64,000 nt of DNA from Azorhizobium oxalatiphilum (GTDB lineage: Bacteria; Pseudomonadota; Alphaproteobacteria; Rhizobiales; Xanthobacteraceae). The stretch lies in NCBI RefSeq assembly GCF_014635325.1, contig NZ_BMCT01000004.1:124001-188000 (forward strand), given 5' to 3'. A program made the translations under genes and the position numbers. The notes beneath the pieces are model-generated. The model saw nothing but the letters and a program-made list of their open reading frames with translations. It was not told where the DNA came from and searched no databases. Below are positions 56,775 to 64,000 of the stretch, in pieces (the stretch's first letter is position 1; every line of letters begins with the position of its first letter).

Positions 56775-57331
56775 TCGAACACCTCCCCGGTGTCGTGGCT
56801 GTTGGCGACGGCGGGGATGATGTCCCGCCCGGTGGCGAGGCTGGCAAGCTGGCCGAGCAGCGTGACGGCAAGGCGCAGGCACAGCAGGCCGGTGCCCAGC
56901 GGCACCAGCGCGATGGAGGGCCATGTGGGCCAGGGGATGCTGCCGGCGATCACGTCCTGCGACTGATAGGCATCGAGCGCGCGGTCGAAGCTGAAGCGCG
57001 CCACCAGCGCGAAGGCGACAAGGCCGACGATGCAGGTGACGCATTCCGACAGGCGCTTGGCGCGCGGGGGGAAGGTCTGTTGCAGGATGTCCACGCTCAC
57101 ATGCGCGCCGGCGCCATAGGCCTGCGAGACGGCGAGGAAGAACACGCCGGCCATCAGATAGAGCGAGATCAGGTCATAGGCCCAGGCGAACGGGCTGTTG
57201 AAGACATAACGCATGAAGACATCGGAGGCGACGATGACCATGATGGCGAACATCATCACCATGGCGATGCCGATGGCGACGCGCTCGATGGCGCCGATGA
57301 CACCGAGCAGGCCCTTGATGAGACTTTCCAT
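56771..57331 (-). CDS. TRAP transporter small permease, DctQ-type
   Basis: 186-aa protein with four membrane segments. DVFMRYVFNSPFAWAYDLISLYLMAGVFFL is the DctQ signature. A GTG at 57340 would add three residues. Lies between the binding protein (52-base gap) and DctM. Confidence 0.92.
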   Translation of the reverse strand: MESLIKGLLGVIGAIERVAIGIAMVMMFAIMVIVASDVFMRYVFNSPFAWAYDLISLYLMAGVFFLAVSQAYGAGAHVSVDILQQTFPPRAKRLSECVTCIVGLVAFALVARFSFDRALDAYQSQDVIAGSIPWPTWPSIALVPLGTGLLCLRLAVTLLGQLASLATGRDIIPAVANSHDTGEVFE

Positions 57332-57383
57332 GTGCCGCACCTGAGGAGGGGGAAGGAAGGGCGAGAGAGGCTATGGTCGCCGG

Positions 57384-58415
57384 TCAATTGGCCGGCGCGC
57401 CGAGGGCCTCCCGGAACTCCTTCAGCACCGCCGTGCCCTGCTTGCCGCGACCATCGAGGCCGGTGGCCCACTCGTTGGCGACATTCTTCAGAAGGTCGGT
57501 GAGCTGGGCGGAGAAGGCTGGGGTGAGGGGCTCGAAGGCGACGCCCGCATCCTGCAATTTCTTCTTGATCTCGGCATCCTGCTGATCGACTGCGGCACAG
57601 GCGGACTTCACCGTGGCGTCGCCCGCCTCCTGCATGATCTTCTGCACCTCCGGCGTCAGCTTCTTCCAGGCGTTGTCGCTGATGGAGTAGGCGACGATGA
57701 AGCTGGAGAAATTGGCCTTCTCCGTTGAGTGTTTGACCAGCTTCTCCACATTGTACGAGACAACGCTGTCGAGCGGGAAAACGACGCCATCCAGCGTGCC
57801 GCGCGAGAGGGATTCATAGGTGTCCGGCGCGGCCATGCGCACCGGCACGGCGCCGAGCGTGCGCAGGGTGAGATCCTGCGCGCCGCCAGTGGAGCGCAGC
57901 TTCAGGCCCTTCAAATCCTCCAGCTTCGTCACCGGCGTCTTGGCGGTGAGGATCTGGTAGGGCGGCAGCGCCACCGCGATAAGCAGCCGGATCCTGTTGG
58001 GCGCGTAATCCTGCTTGGCGACCAGGCCGTCGCGGGCCACCTTCCAGTAGGCGCGCGTGCCCTCGCAGCTGTTGGCGAAGCTGCCGGGCAGCATGGCGAC
58101 CTCGGAGGTCGGCATCTTGTCCGACACATAGGCGGGGGCCACATAGCCGATGTCGGCGACGCCGTTTTGCGTCAGCGCCAGCATATCGGCCGCCTTGCCC
58201 AGCTGCTGGCCGGGGAAATAATCGAACACGATGGCGCCGTTGGTGCGCTTGGTGACTTCATCCATCCAGGGCTTGAGCAGCAGCCGGCTGAGGTAATGGC
58301 CGCTCGGGAAGGAATCCGCGACGCGCAGATGCGTGACATCGGCGGCGCGTGCGGAGCCGAGGCCGGCGCAGGCGACGAGAAGGGCGGCGGCGAGACGCGA
58401 TGGCGCTTTAAGCAT
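57384..58415 (-). CDS. TRAP transporter substrate-binding protein, DctP-type
   Basis: 343-aa periplasmic protein. Signal peptide ends in GLGSARA|ADVTHLR. DctP motifs include DYFPGQQLGKAADMLALTQNGVADIGYV and the carboxylate-binding Arg region KLRSTGGAQDLTLRTLGAVPVRM. The ATG at 58415 has GGGAGGAAT upstream. Heads the leftward TRAP operon; neighbouring acyl-CoA genes suggest an organic-acid ligand. Confidence 0.92.
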   Translation of the reverse strand: MLKAPSRLAAALLVACAGLGSARAADVTHLRVADSFPSGHYLSRLLLKPWMDEVTKRTNGAIVFDYFPGQQLGKAADMLALTQNGVADIGYVAPAYVSDKMPTSEVAMLPGSFANSCEGTRAYWKVARDGLVAKQDYAPNRIRLLIAVALPPYQILTAKTPVTKLEDLKGLKLRSTGGAQDLTLRTLGAVPVRMAAPDTYESLSRGTLDGVVFPLDSVVSYNVEKLVKHSTEKANFSSFIVAYSISDNAWKKLTPEVQKIMQEAGDATVKSACAAVDQQDAEIKKKLQDAGVAFEPLTPAFSAQLTDLLKNVANEWATGLDGRGKQGTAVLKEFREALGAPAN

Positions 58416-59017
58416 GGCATTCCTCCCGGAGAAATTTCTAGTCTGGTGGCCCGCAAACGTCGGCCTTCTGTCGGGCCATGGGCGTTTCCGGTTCCGGGGT
58501 GCGGCCCGGACAATTTCTGCTGCCGGCTGTGGCTGAGGGGCGAGGCGGCAGTCACGCTGGAAAATAATGTTCAGACGATCATTACTTGTGAAGCGGGGGC
58601 GTTGGGTCTTCCCGGAGCCACGTCTAGGATGGCGTTCAGCCCGGTGGACCGGGATGTCCATGATCCTGCTTCCCAATACGCGGCCGCTCTGGAGCGGCCA
58701 TCATTTGCGCAGGCATTGTTCATATTCGAGGACAAATTCGTATCCCCGCGTGAATGAAGGTGTCAACGCAAAAACGGACGCCGGGCAGCTTTTGGCAGTG
58801 CGGAAAAACCAAATGAATTTCAACATGTTGAAGATGTTGGTCTTATGGGCGACGGGCCTGCCCAGGTCGGTGCGGCGCGGAATAGTCTCGCTGCATTGCA
58901 TCGAATAATTCTTCCATAAAAAATTCTTGTCCATGCCTGTGAACAGGTCTAACCCTCTTGGTGGTTGCAGGGGCATCGTCCCGTCCACTGTCTGTTCTTG
59001 CTTCGGGTATCAGGCGC
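58416..59017. other. Divergent intergenic region, TRAP operon / acyl-CoA operon
   Basis: 602 bases without a convincing gene. The part 58780-58930 is AT-richer and holds a perfect palindrome at 58819-58832 and a repeated AATTCTT (about 58904 and 58920). Short open frames here have no recognisable features. Confidence 0.55.
58819..58832. promoter_or_regulatory. Perfect palindrome TTCAACATGTTGAA
   Basis: 14-base perfect palindrome in the divergent region between the TRAP operon and the acyl-CoA operon, the sort of site bound by a dimeric regulator. No regulator gene is adjacent, so the binding protein is unknown. Confidence 0.5.
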
Positions 59018-60214
59018 ATGGGTCCATTGGCTGGCATCAAGATCATCGACATGACCTCCGTGGTGATGGGGCCTTATGCGACCCAGCAGTTGGCCGACAT
59101 GGGGGCGGACGTCATCAAGGTGGAGGCGCCGGTCGGCGATCTCACCCGGCAGATCCCGCCCTTCGTCAATCCCGGCATGGGCGCCATCTATCTCAATGCC
59201 AACCGCAACAAGCGCAGCATCTGCCTGGATCTCAAGCAACCGGCCGGCCGGGAGGTGCTGCTGCGCCTCGCCGCCGATGCCGATGTGCTGGTCTATAATG
59301 TGCGGCCGCAGGCCATGGCGCGCCTCGGCCTCTCCTATGAGGCGGTGAGCGCAGCCAATCCGCGGATCATCTATGCCGGTGTCTTCGGCTTCGGCCAGGC
59401 CGGCCCATATGCGGCCAAGCCGGCCTATGACGATCTGATCCAGGGCGGGGCGGGCATGTCCGCGCTCATCGCCCGCGCCTCCGTCGATGGCGTGCCGCGC
59501 TACGTGCCCTCGGCCATGGCCGACCGGGTGGTGGGGCTCGCCGCAGTCGGTGCCATCTGCGCCACTCTGGTCAATCGCGAGCGCACGGGGCAGGGGCAGC
59601 GGGTGGATGTGCCCATGTTCGAGACCATGGTGGGCTTCGTGATGAGCGATCACATGGGCGGCCTCACCTTCGAACCGCCGCTGGACAAGGGCGGCTATGC
59701 CCGCCAGCTCTCCTCCGAGCGTCGCCCCTACCGCACGGCGGACGGCCATGTCTGCGCGCTGGTCTATAATGACAAGCAGTGGTCGAGCTTCCTCGCCGCC
59801 GTGGGTATGGAGGATCTGCTCCGCGACCCCTGCTTTGCCTCCTTCCGCGCCCGCTCGCAGAACGTGGATCATGTCTATGGCGAGCTGGCCCGCATCTTCC
59901 TCACGCGCACCACGGCGCAATGGCTGGAACTGCTGGAGCAGGCGGATGTGCCCTGCATGCCCATGCATGATCTGGAAAGCATTCTGGATGATCCGCAGCT
60001 CACCGCCACCGATTTCTTCCAGCTGATGGAGCATCCCACGGAGGGCACCGTGCGGGTGATGCGCATGCCGACCGAATGGTCGGCCACGCCCGCCGAGATC
60101 GGCCGTCTGGCGCCTGCGAAGGGAGCGGATGGCGAGGAGGTCCTGCGGCAGAGCGGGTTTGATGCGGACGAGATCGCGCGGCTGAAGGCCGATGGCATCC
60201 TGAGCGGCGTGTAA
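59018..60214 (+). CDS. Family III CoA-transferase (CaiB/BaiF)
   Basis: 398-aa CoA-transferase that moves CoA from a donor thioester to a carboxylic acid. N-terminal LAGIKIIDMTSVVMGPYATQQLADMGADVIKVE, CLDLKQPAGREV and NRERTGQGQRVDVPMFETM are typical. PAYDDLIQ carries the likely catalytic Asp. Probably activates the acid imported by the TRAP system. Start at 59018 is chosen by conservation; a GTG at 58958 is possible. Confidence 0.9.
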   Translation: MGPLAGIKIIDMTSVVMGPYATQQLADMGADVIKVEAPVGDLTRQIPPFVNPGMGAIYLNANRNKRSICLDLKQPAGREVLLRLAADADVLVYNVRPQAMARLGLSYEAVSAANPRIIYAGVFGFGQAGPYAAKPAYDDLIQGGAGMSALIARASVDGVPRYVPSAMADRVVGLAAVGAICATLVNRERTGQGQRVDVPMFETMVGFVMSDHMGGLTFEPPLDKGGYARQLSSERRPYRTADGHVCALVYNDKQWSSFLAAVGMEDLLRDPCFASFRARSQNVDHVYGELARIFLTRTTAQWLELLEQADVPCMPMHDLESILDDPQLTATDFFQLMEHPTEGTVRVMRMPTEWSATPAEIGRLAPAKGADGEEVLRQSGFDADEIARLKADGILSGV

Positions 60215-60254
60215 GCCTGCCGGGGCGAGACAAAAACGGGGAAGGAGGCGCCAG

Positions 60255-61421
60255 ATGCATTTCGGCTTGACCACGGAGCAGGAGGCGATCCGCGAGGCCA
60301 TCGCCGGCATTTGCAGCCGCTTTGGCGACGACTACTGGCTGGAGACGGACCGCACCGGCGCCTTTCCGCAGGCCTTCTATCAGGCGCTCGCCACCGATGG
60401 CTGGCTCGGCATCTGCATTCCTGAGGCTTATGGCGGCTCGGGTCTCGGCATTGCTGAAGCCGCGATCATGATGGAGACCATTGCCGCCTCCGGGGCCGGC
60501 ATGTCGGGGGCGTCCTGTGCCCATATCAACATCTTCGGGCTCAATCCGGTGGTGGTCTATGGCACTGAAGAGCAGAAGCAGCGGATGCTGCCGCCCATGC
60601 TGCGGGGGGAGGAGAAGGCGTGCTTCGCCGTCACCGAGCCCAACACCGGGCTCAATACCACCCAGCTGAAGACCCGCGCCGTGCGCAAGGGCGATCGCTA
60701 TGTGGTGGATGGCCAGAAGGTGTGGATCTCCACCGCGCAGATGGCCGACCGCATGATGCTGCTGGCCCGCACCACGCCGCTGGAGCATGTGACCAAGCCT
60801 ACCCTCGGCCTCAGCCTGTTCTACACGAAATTCGATCGCGACCGCATCCGCGTGCACGAGATCGAGAAGATGGGCCGCAAGGCGGTGGATTCCAACGAGC
60901 TGTTCATCGAGGGGCTGGAGATCCCCGAGGAGGACCGCATCGGCGAGGAGGGGCGCGGCTTCGAATATATCCTGCACGGCATGAACCCCGAGCGGGTGCT
61001 GATCGCGGCGGAAGCGGTGGGCCTCGGCCGGCTGGCCCTGTCCCGCGCGGTGGCCTATGCGAAGGACCGCGTGGTGTTCAACCGGCCCATCGGCCAGAAC
61101 CAGGCCATCCAGCATCCGCTGGCGAAGAACTGGATGGATCTGGAGGCGGCGTGGCTGATGATCATGCGCGCAGCCTGGGAATATGACAGCGGCCAGCCGT
61201 GCGGGGCCAGCGCCAATGCGGCGAAATATCTGGCGGGCGAGGCCGGCTTCGACGCCTGCCAGCAGGCGATCATGACCCATGGCGGCTTCGGCTATGCCAA
61301 GGAATACCATGTGGAGCGCTATCTGCGCGAGGTGATGATCCCACGCATCGCGCCGGTCAGCCCACAACTCGTCCTGTGCTTCATCGCCGAGCGGGTGCTG
61401 GGCCTGCCCAAATCCTATTGA
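60255..61421 (+). CDS. Acyl-CoA dehydrogenase
   Basis: 388-aa FAD enzyme that introduces the 2,3-double bond. FAD/substrate motif CFAVTEPNTGLNTT and C-terminal QAIMTHGGFGYAKEYHVERYLRE are present. At the usual position of the catalytic Glu of medium-chain enzymes (IYEGT) it reads IAPVS, so the base is not there. A Glu is present at residue 246 in HGMNPERVLIA, the place used by isovaleryl-CoA and long-chain dehydrogenases (DLERLVLA). The start follows GGAGG. Confidence 0.9.
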   Translation: MHFGLTTEQEAIREAIAGICSRFGDDYWLETDRTGAFPQAFYQALATDGWLGICIPEAYGGSGLGIAEAAIMMETIAASGAGMSGASCAHINIFGLNPVVVYGTEEQKQRMLPPMLRGEEKACFAVTEPNTGLNTTQLKTRAVRKGDRYVVDGQKVWISTAQMADRMMLLARTTPLEHVTKPTLGLSLFYTKFDRDRIRVHEIEKMGRKAVDSNELFIEGLEIPEEDRIGEEGRGFEYILHGMNPERVLIAAEAVGLGRLALSRAVAYAKDRVVFNRPIGQNQAIQHPLAKNWMDLEAAWLMIMRAAWEYDSGQPCGASANAAKYLAGEAGFDACQQAIMTHGGFGYAKEYHVERYLREVMIPRIAPVSPQLVLCFIAERVLGLPKSY

Positions 61422-61443
61422 GCGAACCTCGCGAGGATGGCCC

Positions 61444-62721
61444 ATGACGGAGCTCATCGATGCGGCCCGGCTGGACCTGCCGGCGCTGCTGCGCCCCGGC
61501 GACAGGCTGGTGTGCGGGCAGGGCACGGCGGAACCGCTGACCCTCACCCGCAGGCTGGTGGAGGCGGCGGCCACCGTCGGCCCGCTTGAGCTGTTTGTCG
61601 GCCCTCTGTTCTCCAACACCTTCACCCCGCAGACGCTGCACGGCGCCGCACTGCGCCTCAAGGGCTATGGGGCCATGGGTGCCGGCAGCCGGCTATGGGC
61701 GGCCGGGTTGCTCGATGTCGTCCCGGAGCATTACAGCGCGCTCAATGCCGCCTTCGCCAGCGGCGCGCGCGGAGCCGATGTGGTGCTGCTGCAGGCGGCG
61801 CCCCCACAGGCGGGGGGCGGCTACAGCCTCGGGCTGGTGAATGATTATGCGGCGCAGGCTGCCCGTCATGCCCGCCTCGTCATCGTCGAGGTGAATTCCG
61901 ACGTCCCCTGGACCCATGATGCGCCTCTGCCGGAGGGGCTCGCAAACGTCCTCTTCGTCGCCGCTGAGACCCATGCTCCGCTCGATGTGCCGCCAACCGC
62001 GATGGGGGCGACGGAGGCGGCCATCGCCGCGCATGTGGCGGAGCTGGTGCCGGAGCGGGCCACGCTCCAGATCGGCATCGGCGCCGTTCCCGATACGGTG
62101 CTCGCGGCGCTGGGCCAGCATCGCGATCTCGGCCTGCATTCCGGCGTCATCGGGGATCGCGCGGTGGAACTGATCGAGGCCGGTATCGTCACCAATGCGC
62201 ACAAGAGCATCGATGCGGGCCTCACCGTCACCAATGCCGTCTTCGGCACGCAGTTGGCGCGCCGCCATGTGCATGCCAATCCCGGTATCCGCGTGCGTCC
62301 TGCGCGCTACACCCACGGGCGCGAGGTTCTGGCATCCATCGATCGTCTGGTGACGGTGAATTCGGCGCTGGAGGTGGATCTGTCCGGACAGGCCAATACG
62401 GAGATGGCCGGTGGCGCCTATGTGGGGGGCACCGGCGGCCTCATGGATTTCGCCCGCGCGGCACGGCTGTCGCGCGGCGGGCGCAGCATCATCGCGCTGC
62501 CTGCCACCGCGCGCAAAGGCACGGTGAGCCGCATCGTGCCCCGATTGGCCAACGTGACCCTGCCCAAGAGCGATGCGGATGTGGTGGTGACGGAGCACGG
62601 GGTGGCGGACCTGCGTGGCCTCTCGCTCGCCGAGCGGGCAGGGCGCATGATCGCCATAGCGGATCCGGCATTCCGGGAGGAGCTGGAGCGCGCTTACAGG
62701 GAGGCACAGCCCCATGCCTAA
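61444..62721 (+). CDS. Acetyl-CoA hydrolase/4-hydroxybutyrate CoA-transferase-like protein
   Basis: 425-aa family I CoA-transferase-fold protein. Conserved parts: QIGIGAVPDTVLAAL, NAHKSIDAGLTVTNAVFG, GGTGGLMDFARAARLSRGGRSIIALPATA and VVVTEHGVADLRGLSL. In known members the strand after the first motif reads H-T/S-E with the catalytic Glu; here it is LHSGVIGD, so Glu is Gly at residue 234. Coupled to the next gene by 8-base overlap. Confidence 0.84.
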   Translation: MTELIDAARLDLPALLRPGDRLVCGQGTAEPLTLTRRLVEAAATVGPLELFVGPLFSNTFTPQTLHGAALRLKGYGAMGAGSRLWAAGLLDVVPEHYSALNAAFASGARGADVVLLQAAPPQAGGGYSLGLVNDYAAQAARHARLVIVEVNSDVPWTHDAPLPEGLANVLFVAAETHAPLDVPPTAMGATEAAIAAHVAELVPERATLQIGIGAVPDTVLAALGQHRDLGLHSGVIGDRAVELIEAGIVTNAHKSIDAGLTVTNAVFGTQLARRHVHANPGIRVRPARYTHGREVLASIDRLVTVNSALEVDLSGQANTEMAGGAYVGGTGGLMDFARAARLSRGGRSIIALPATARKGTVSRIVPRLANVTLPKSDADVVVTEHGVADLRGLSLAERAGRMIAIADPAFREELERAYREAQPHA

Positions 62722-63919
62722 GCCGGCCCCTCATGTCTCGCCGCGCCCCGGCCCCCTCGCGGGGCTGCGGGTGGTGGAGTTCGTCGGCATCGGGCCGGCG
62801 CCTTTCTGCACCATGCTGCTGTCGGATCTCGGTGCCGAGGTGATCAGCATCGACCGCACGGTGGCGAGCGGCCTCGGCATCGCCCGTCCGCCGCGCTTCG
62901 ATATCCTTGCCCGTGGCCGGCCCGTGCTGCGGCTGGACCTCAAGCGACCCGAGGGGCTGGCGCTGGCCCGGGAGCTGGTGGGCCGGGCCGATGCGCTGGT
63001 GGAAGGGTTCCGCCCCGGCGCCATGGAGCGGCTCGGGCTGGGGCCGGAGGACCTGCTCGGCCAGCATCCGGCGCTGGTCTATGGGCGGGTGACGGGCTGG
63101 GGGCAGGAGGGGCCGCTGGCGCAGTCCGCCGGGCATGATCTGAACTATATCGCCCTCACGGGCGCGCTCCATGCCATCGGCCGGGCCGGCCAGCCGCCGA
63201 CGCCGCCCCTCAATCTGGTGGGGGATTTTGGCGGTGGCGGGCTGCTGCTGGCCTTCGGCATCGTGTGCGCGCTCCATTCCGCCCGCGCCACCGGCCGGGG
63301 GCAGGTGGTGGATGCGGCGATGATCGACGGCGCAGCAACGCTCATGGCCTCCATGTTCGGGCTTGCGGCGGCGGGCCTGCATGGCACCGAGCGCGGCACC
63401 AACCTGCTGGATTCCGGCGCGCCCCATTATGACGTCTACGCGTGTGCGGACGGGCAGTATGTGGCCGTGGCGCCCATCGAGCAGAAGTTCCGCGCGCAAA
63501 TGCTGGCGCGCCTCGGCATCGCGCCGGAGGACGAGCGGCTGTTCGCGGATCCCGCCTCATGGCCGCAGGCAAGGGCGTTGCTGGCCGAACGCTTCCGGGC
63601 GCAGCCGCGCGCGCATTGGGAAAGCCTGTTTGCCGATACGGACGCCTGCGTTGCGCCGGTGCTCACCATGGCCGAGGCCCCGGCCCATGCGCACCATCGC
63701 GCGCGGGGCAGTTTCGTGGAGGTGGACGGGGTTGCCCATCCCGCGCCCGCGCCACGCTTTTCGGGCACGCCGGCCGCGGCGCCCGGTGCCGACGTGAGGA
63801 CGGCGGCCGAGCGGCTGGCGGGCTGGGGACTGGACGAGGCGCGCCTCGACGCGCTGGCGGCGGCGGGCGTCGTGCATCGGGATGCGGGCGAGATAGACAA
63901 GAACCGACAGGGAGGATGA
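62714..63919 (+). CDS. Alpha-methylacyl-CoA racemase-like CaiB/BaiF protein
   Basis: 401-aa family III fold protein. LAGLRVVEFVGIGPAPFCTMLLSDLGAEVI and GWGQEGPLAQSAGHDLNYIALTGALHAIG match 2-methylacyl-CoA racemases, whose catalytic His lies in this GHD segment. Racemisation of a 2-methyl-branched acyl-CoA so that the dehydrogenase can act fits the context. Distinct from the CoA-transferase gene at 59.0 kb. Confidence 0.88.
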   Translation: MPKPAPHVSPRPGPLAGLRVVEFVGIGPAPFCTMLLSDLGAEVISIDRTVASGLGIARPPRFDILARGRPVLRLDLKRPEGLALARELVGRADALVEGFRPGAMERLGLGPEDLLGQHPALVYGRVTGWGQEGPLAQSAGHDLNYIALTGALHAIGRAGQPPTPPLNLVGDFGGGGLLLAFGIVCALHSARATGRGQVVDAAMIDGAATLMASMFGLAAAGLHGTERGTNLLDSGAPHYDVYACADGQYVAVAPIEQKFRAQMLARLGIAPEDERLFADPASWPQARALLAERFRAQPRAHWESLFADTDACVAPVLTMAEAPAHAHHRARGSFVEVDGVAHPAPAPRFSGTPAAAPGADVRTAAERLAGWGLDEARLDALAAAGVVHRDAGEIDKNRQGG

Positions 63920-63922
63920 AAG

Positions 63923-64000
63923 ATGGCTGGTCTGTATTTCGAGGAGTTCAGCGCGGGGCAGGAGTTCGATCATGTCTTTACCCGCACGGTCACGGAGATG
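63923..64000 (+). CDS. MaoC-type dehydratase, N-terminal fragment (cut by window end)
   Basis: First 26 codons after GGGAGGATGAAAG. MAGLYFEEFSAGQEFDHVF followed by TRTVTEM is the usual N-terminus of MaoC-family enoyl-CoA hydratases. It continues past the window edge. Would hydrate the enoyl-CoA made by the dehydrogenase. Confidence 0.85.
   Translation, partial: MAGLYFEEFSAGQEFDHVFTRTVTEM

Noticed and set aside
58567-58908. Short open frame of 113 codons upstream of the CoA-transferase gene
   Set aside because: No ribosome-binding site and no recognisable features; the region is better read as regulatory, with a palindrome inside it.

Overview
This is a high-GC, gene-dense chromosomal window read as alphaproteobacterial, most likely Hyphomicrobiales near Xanthobacteraceae. 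That placement is inferred from the gene content (acnB, NitT/TauT-type and TRAP importers, HyuAB, torCAD-type genes) and from an Irr-type iron-control-element match upstream of a siderophore locus. No rRNA, tRNA, CRISPR array, insertion sequence or phage gene was recognised. The window opens inside acnB and closes inside a MaoC-type dehydratase gene.

Layout. 1-1.0 kb: 3' end of acnB with a clear terminator. 1.2-6.5 kb: a tight leftward operon of GNAT acyltransferase, acyl carrier protein, FabG-like reductase, acyl-CoA/ACP synthetase, LuxE-like acyl-protein synthetase and LuxC-like acyl-CoA reductase, with no luciferase genes and a good sigma-54-like promoter match. 7.0-13.4 kb: a leftward CzcCBA-type heavy-metal RND efflux operon. 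13.5-16.8 kb: GntR/FCD regulator divergent from an APH-fold kinase and a class-III aminotransferase-fold protein, a likely amino-alcohol kinase plus phospho-lyase pair. 16.8-26.0 kb: TetR, TIM-barrel isomerase, HyuB and HyuA divergent from a NitT/TauT-type ABC importer, then an EamA exporter.

26.0-35.7 kb: a leftward iron/siderophore uptake operon (ATPase, two permeases, binding protein, two unusual PstS-like proteins without signal peptides, RpiR regulator) divergent from a TonB-dependent siderophore receptor. 35.9-41.0 kb: YghU-type glutathione transferase, LysR, PNPOx-like flavoprotein, aldo/keto reductase and cardiolipin synthase. 41.1-48.5 kb: a TMAO reductase operon (torA, torD and an atypical triheme cytochrome in the torC position), divergent from DUF2478, moaA and mog, which supply the molybdenum cofactor.

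48.5-58.4 kb: an accessory catabolic region with two amidohydrolases, an NTF2-like protein, a GntR/FCD regulator, a second NitT/TauT-type importer and a DctPQM-type TRAP importer. A shared 12-base TTGCATGCACTT element lies in front of two of its transcription units. 59.0-64.0 kb: an acyl-CoA catabolic operon with a family III CoA-transferase, acyl-CoA dehydrogenase, a family I CoA-transferase-like protein whose expected catalytic Glu is Gly, an alpha-methylacyl-CoA-racemase-like protein and a MaoC hydratase.

The most notable items are the luciferase-less LuxC/LuxE-ACP operon, the recombined TorC-like cytochrome, the two signal-less PstS-like proteins inside a siderophore operon, and two enzyme-family members with substituted catalytic residues.
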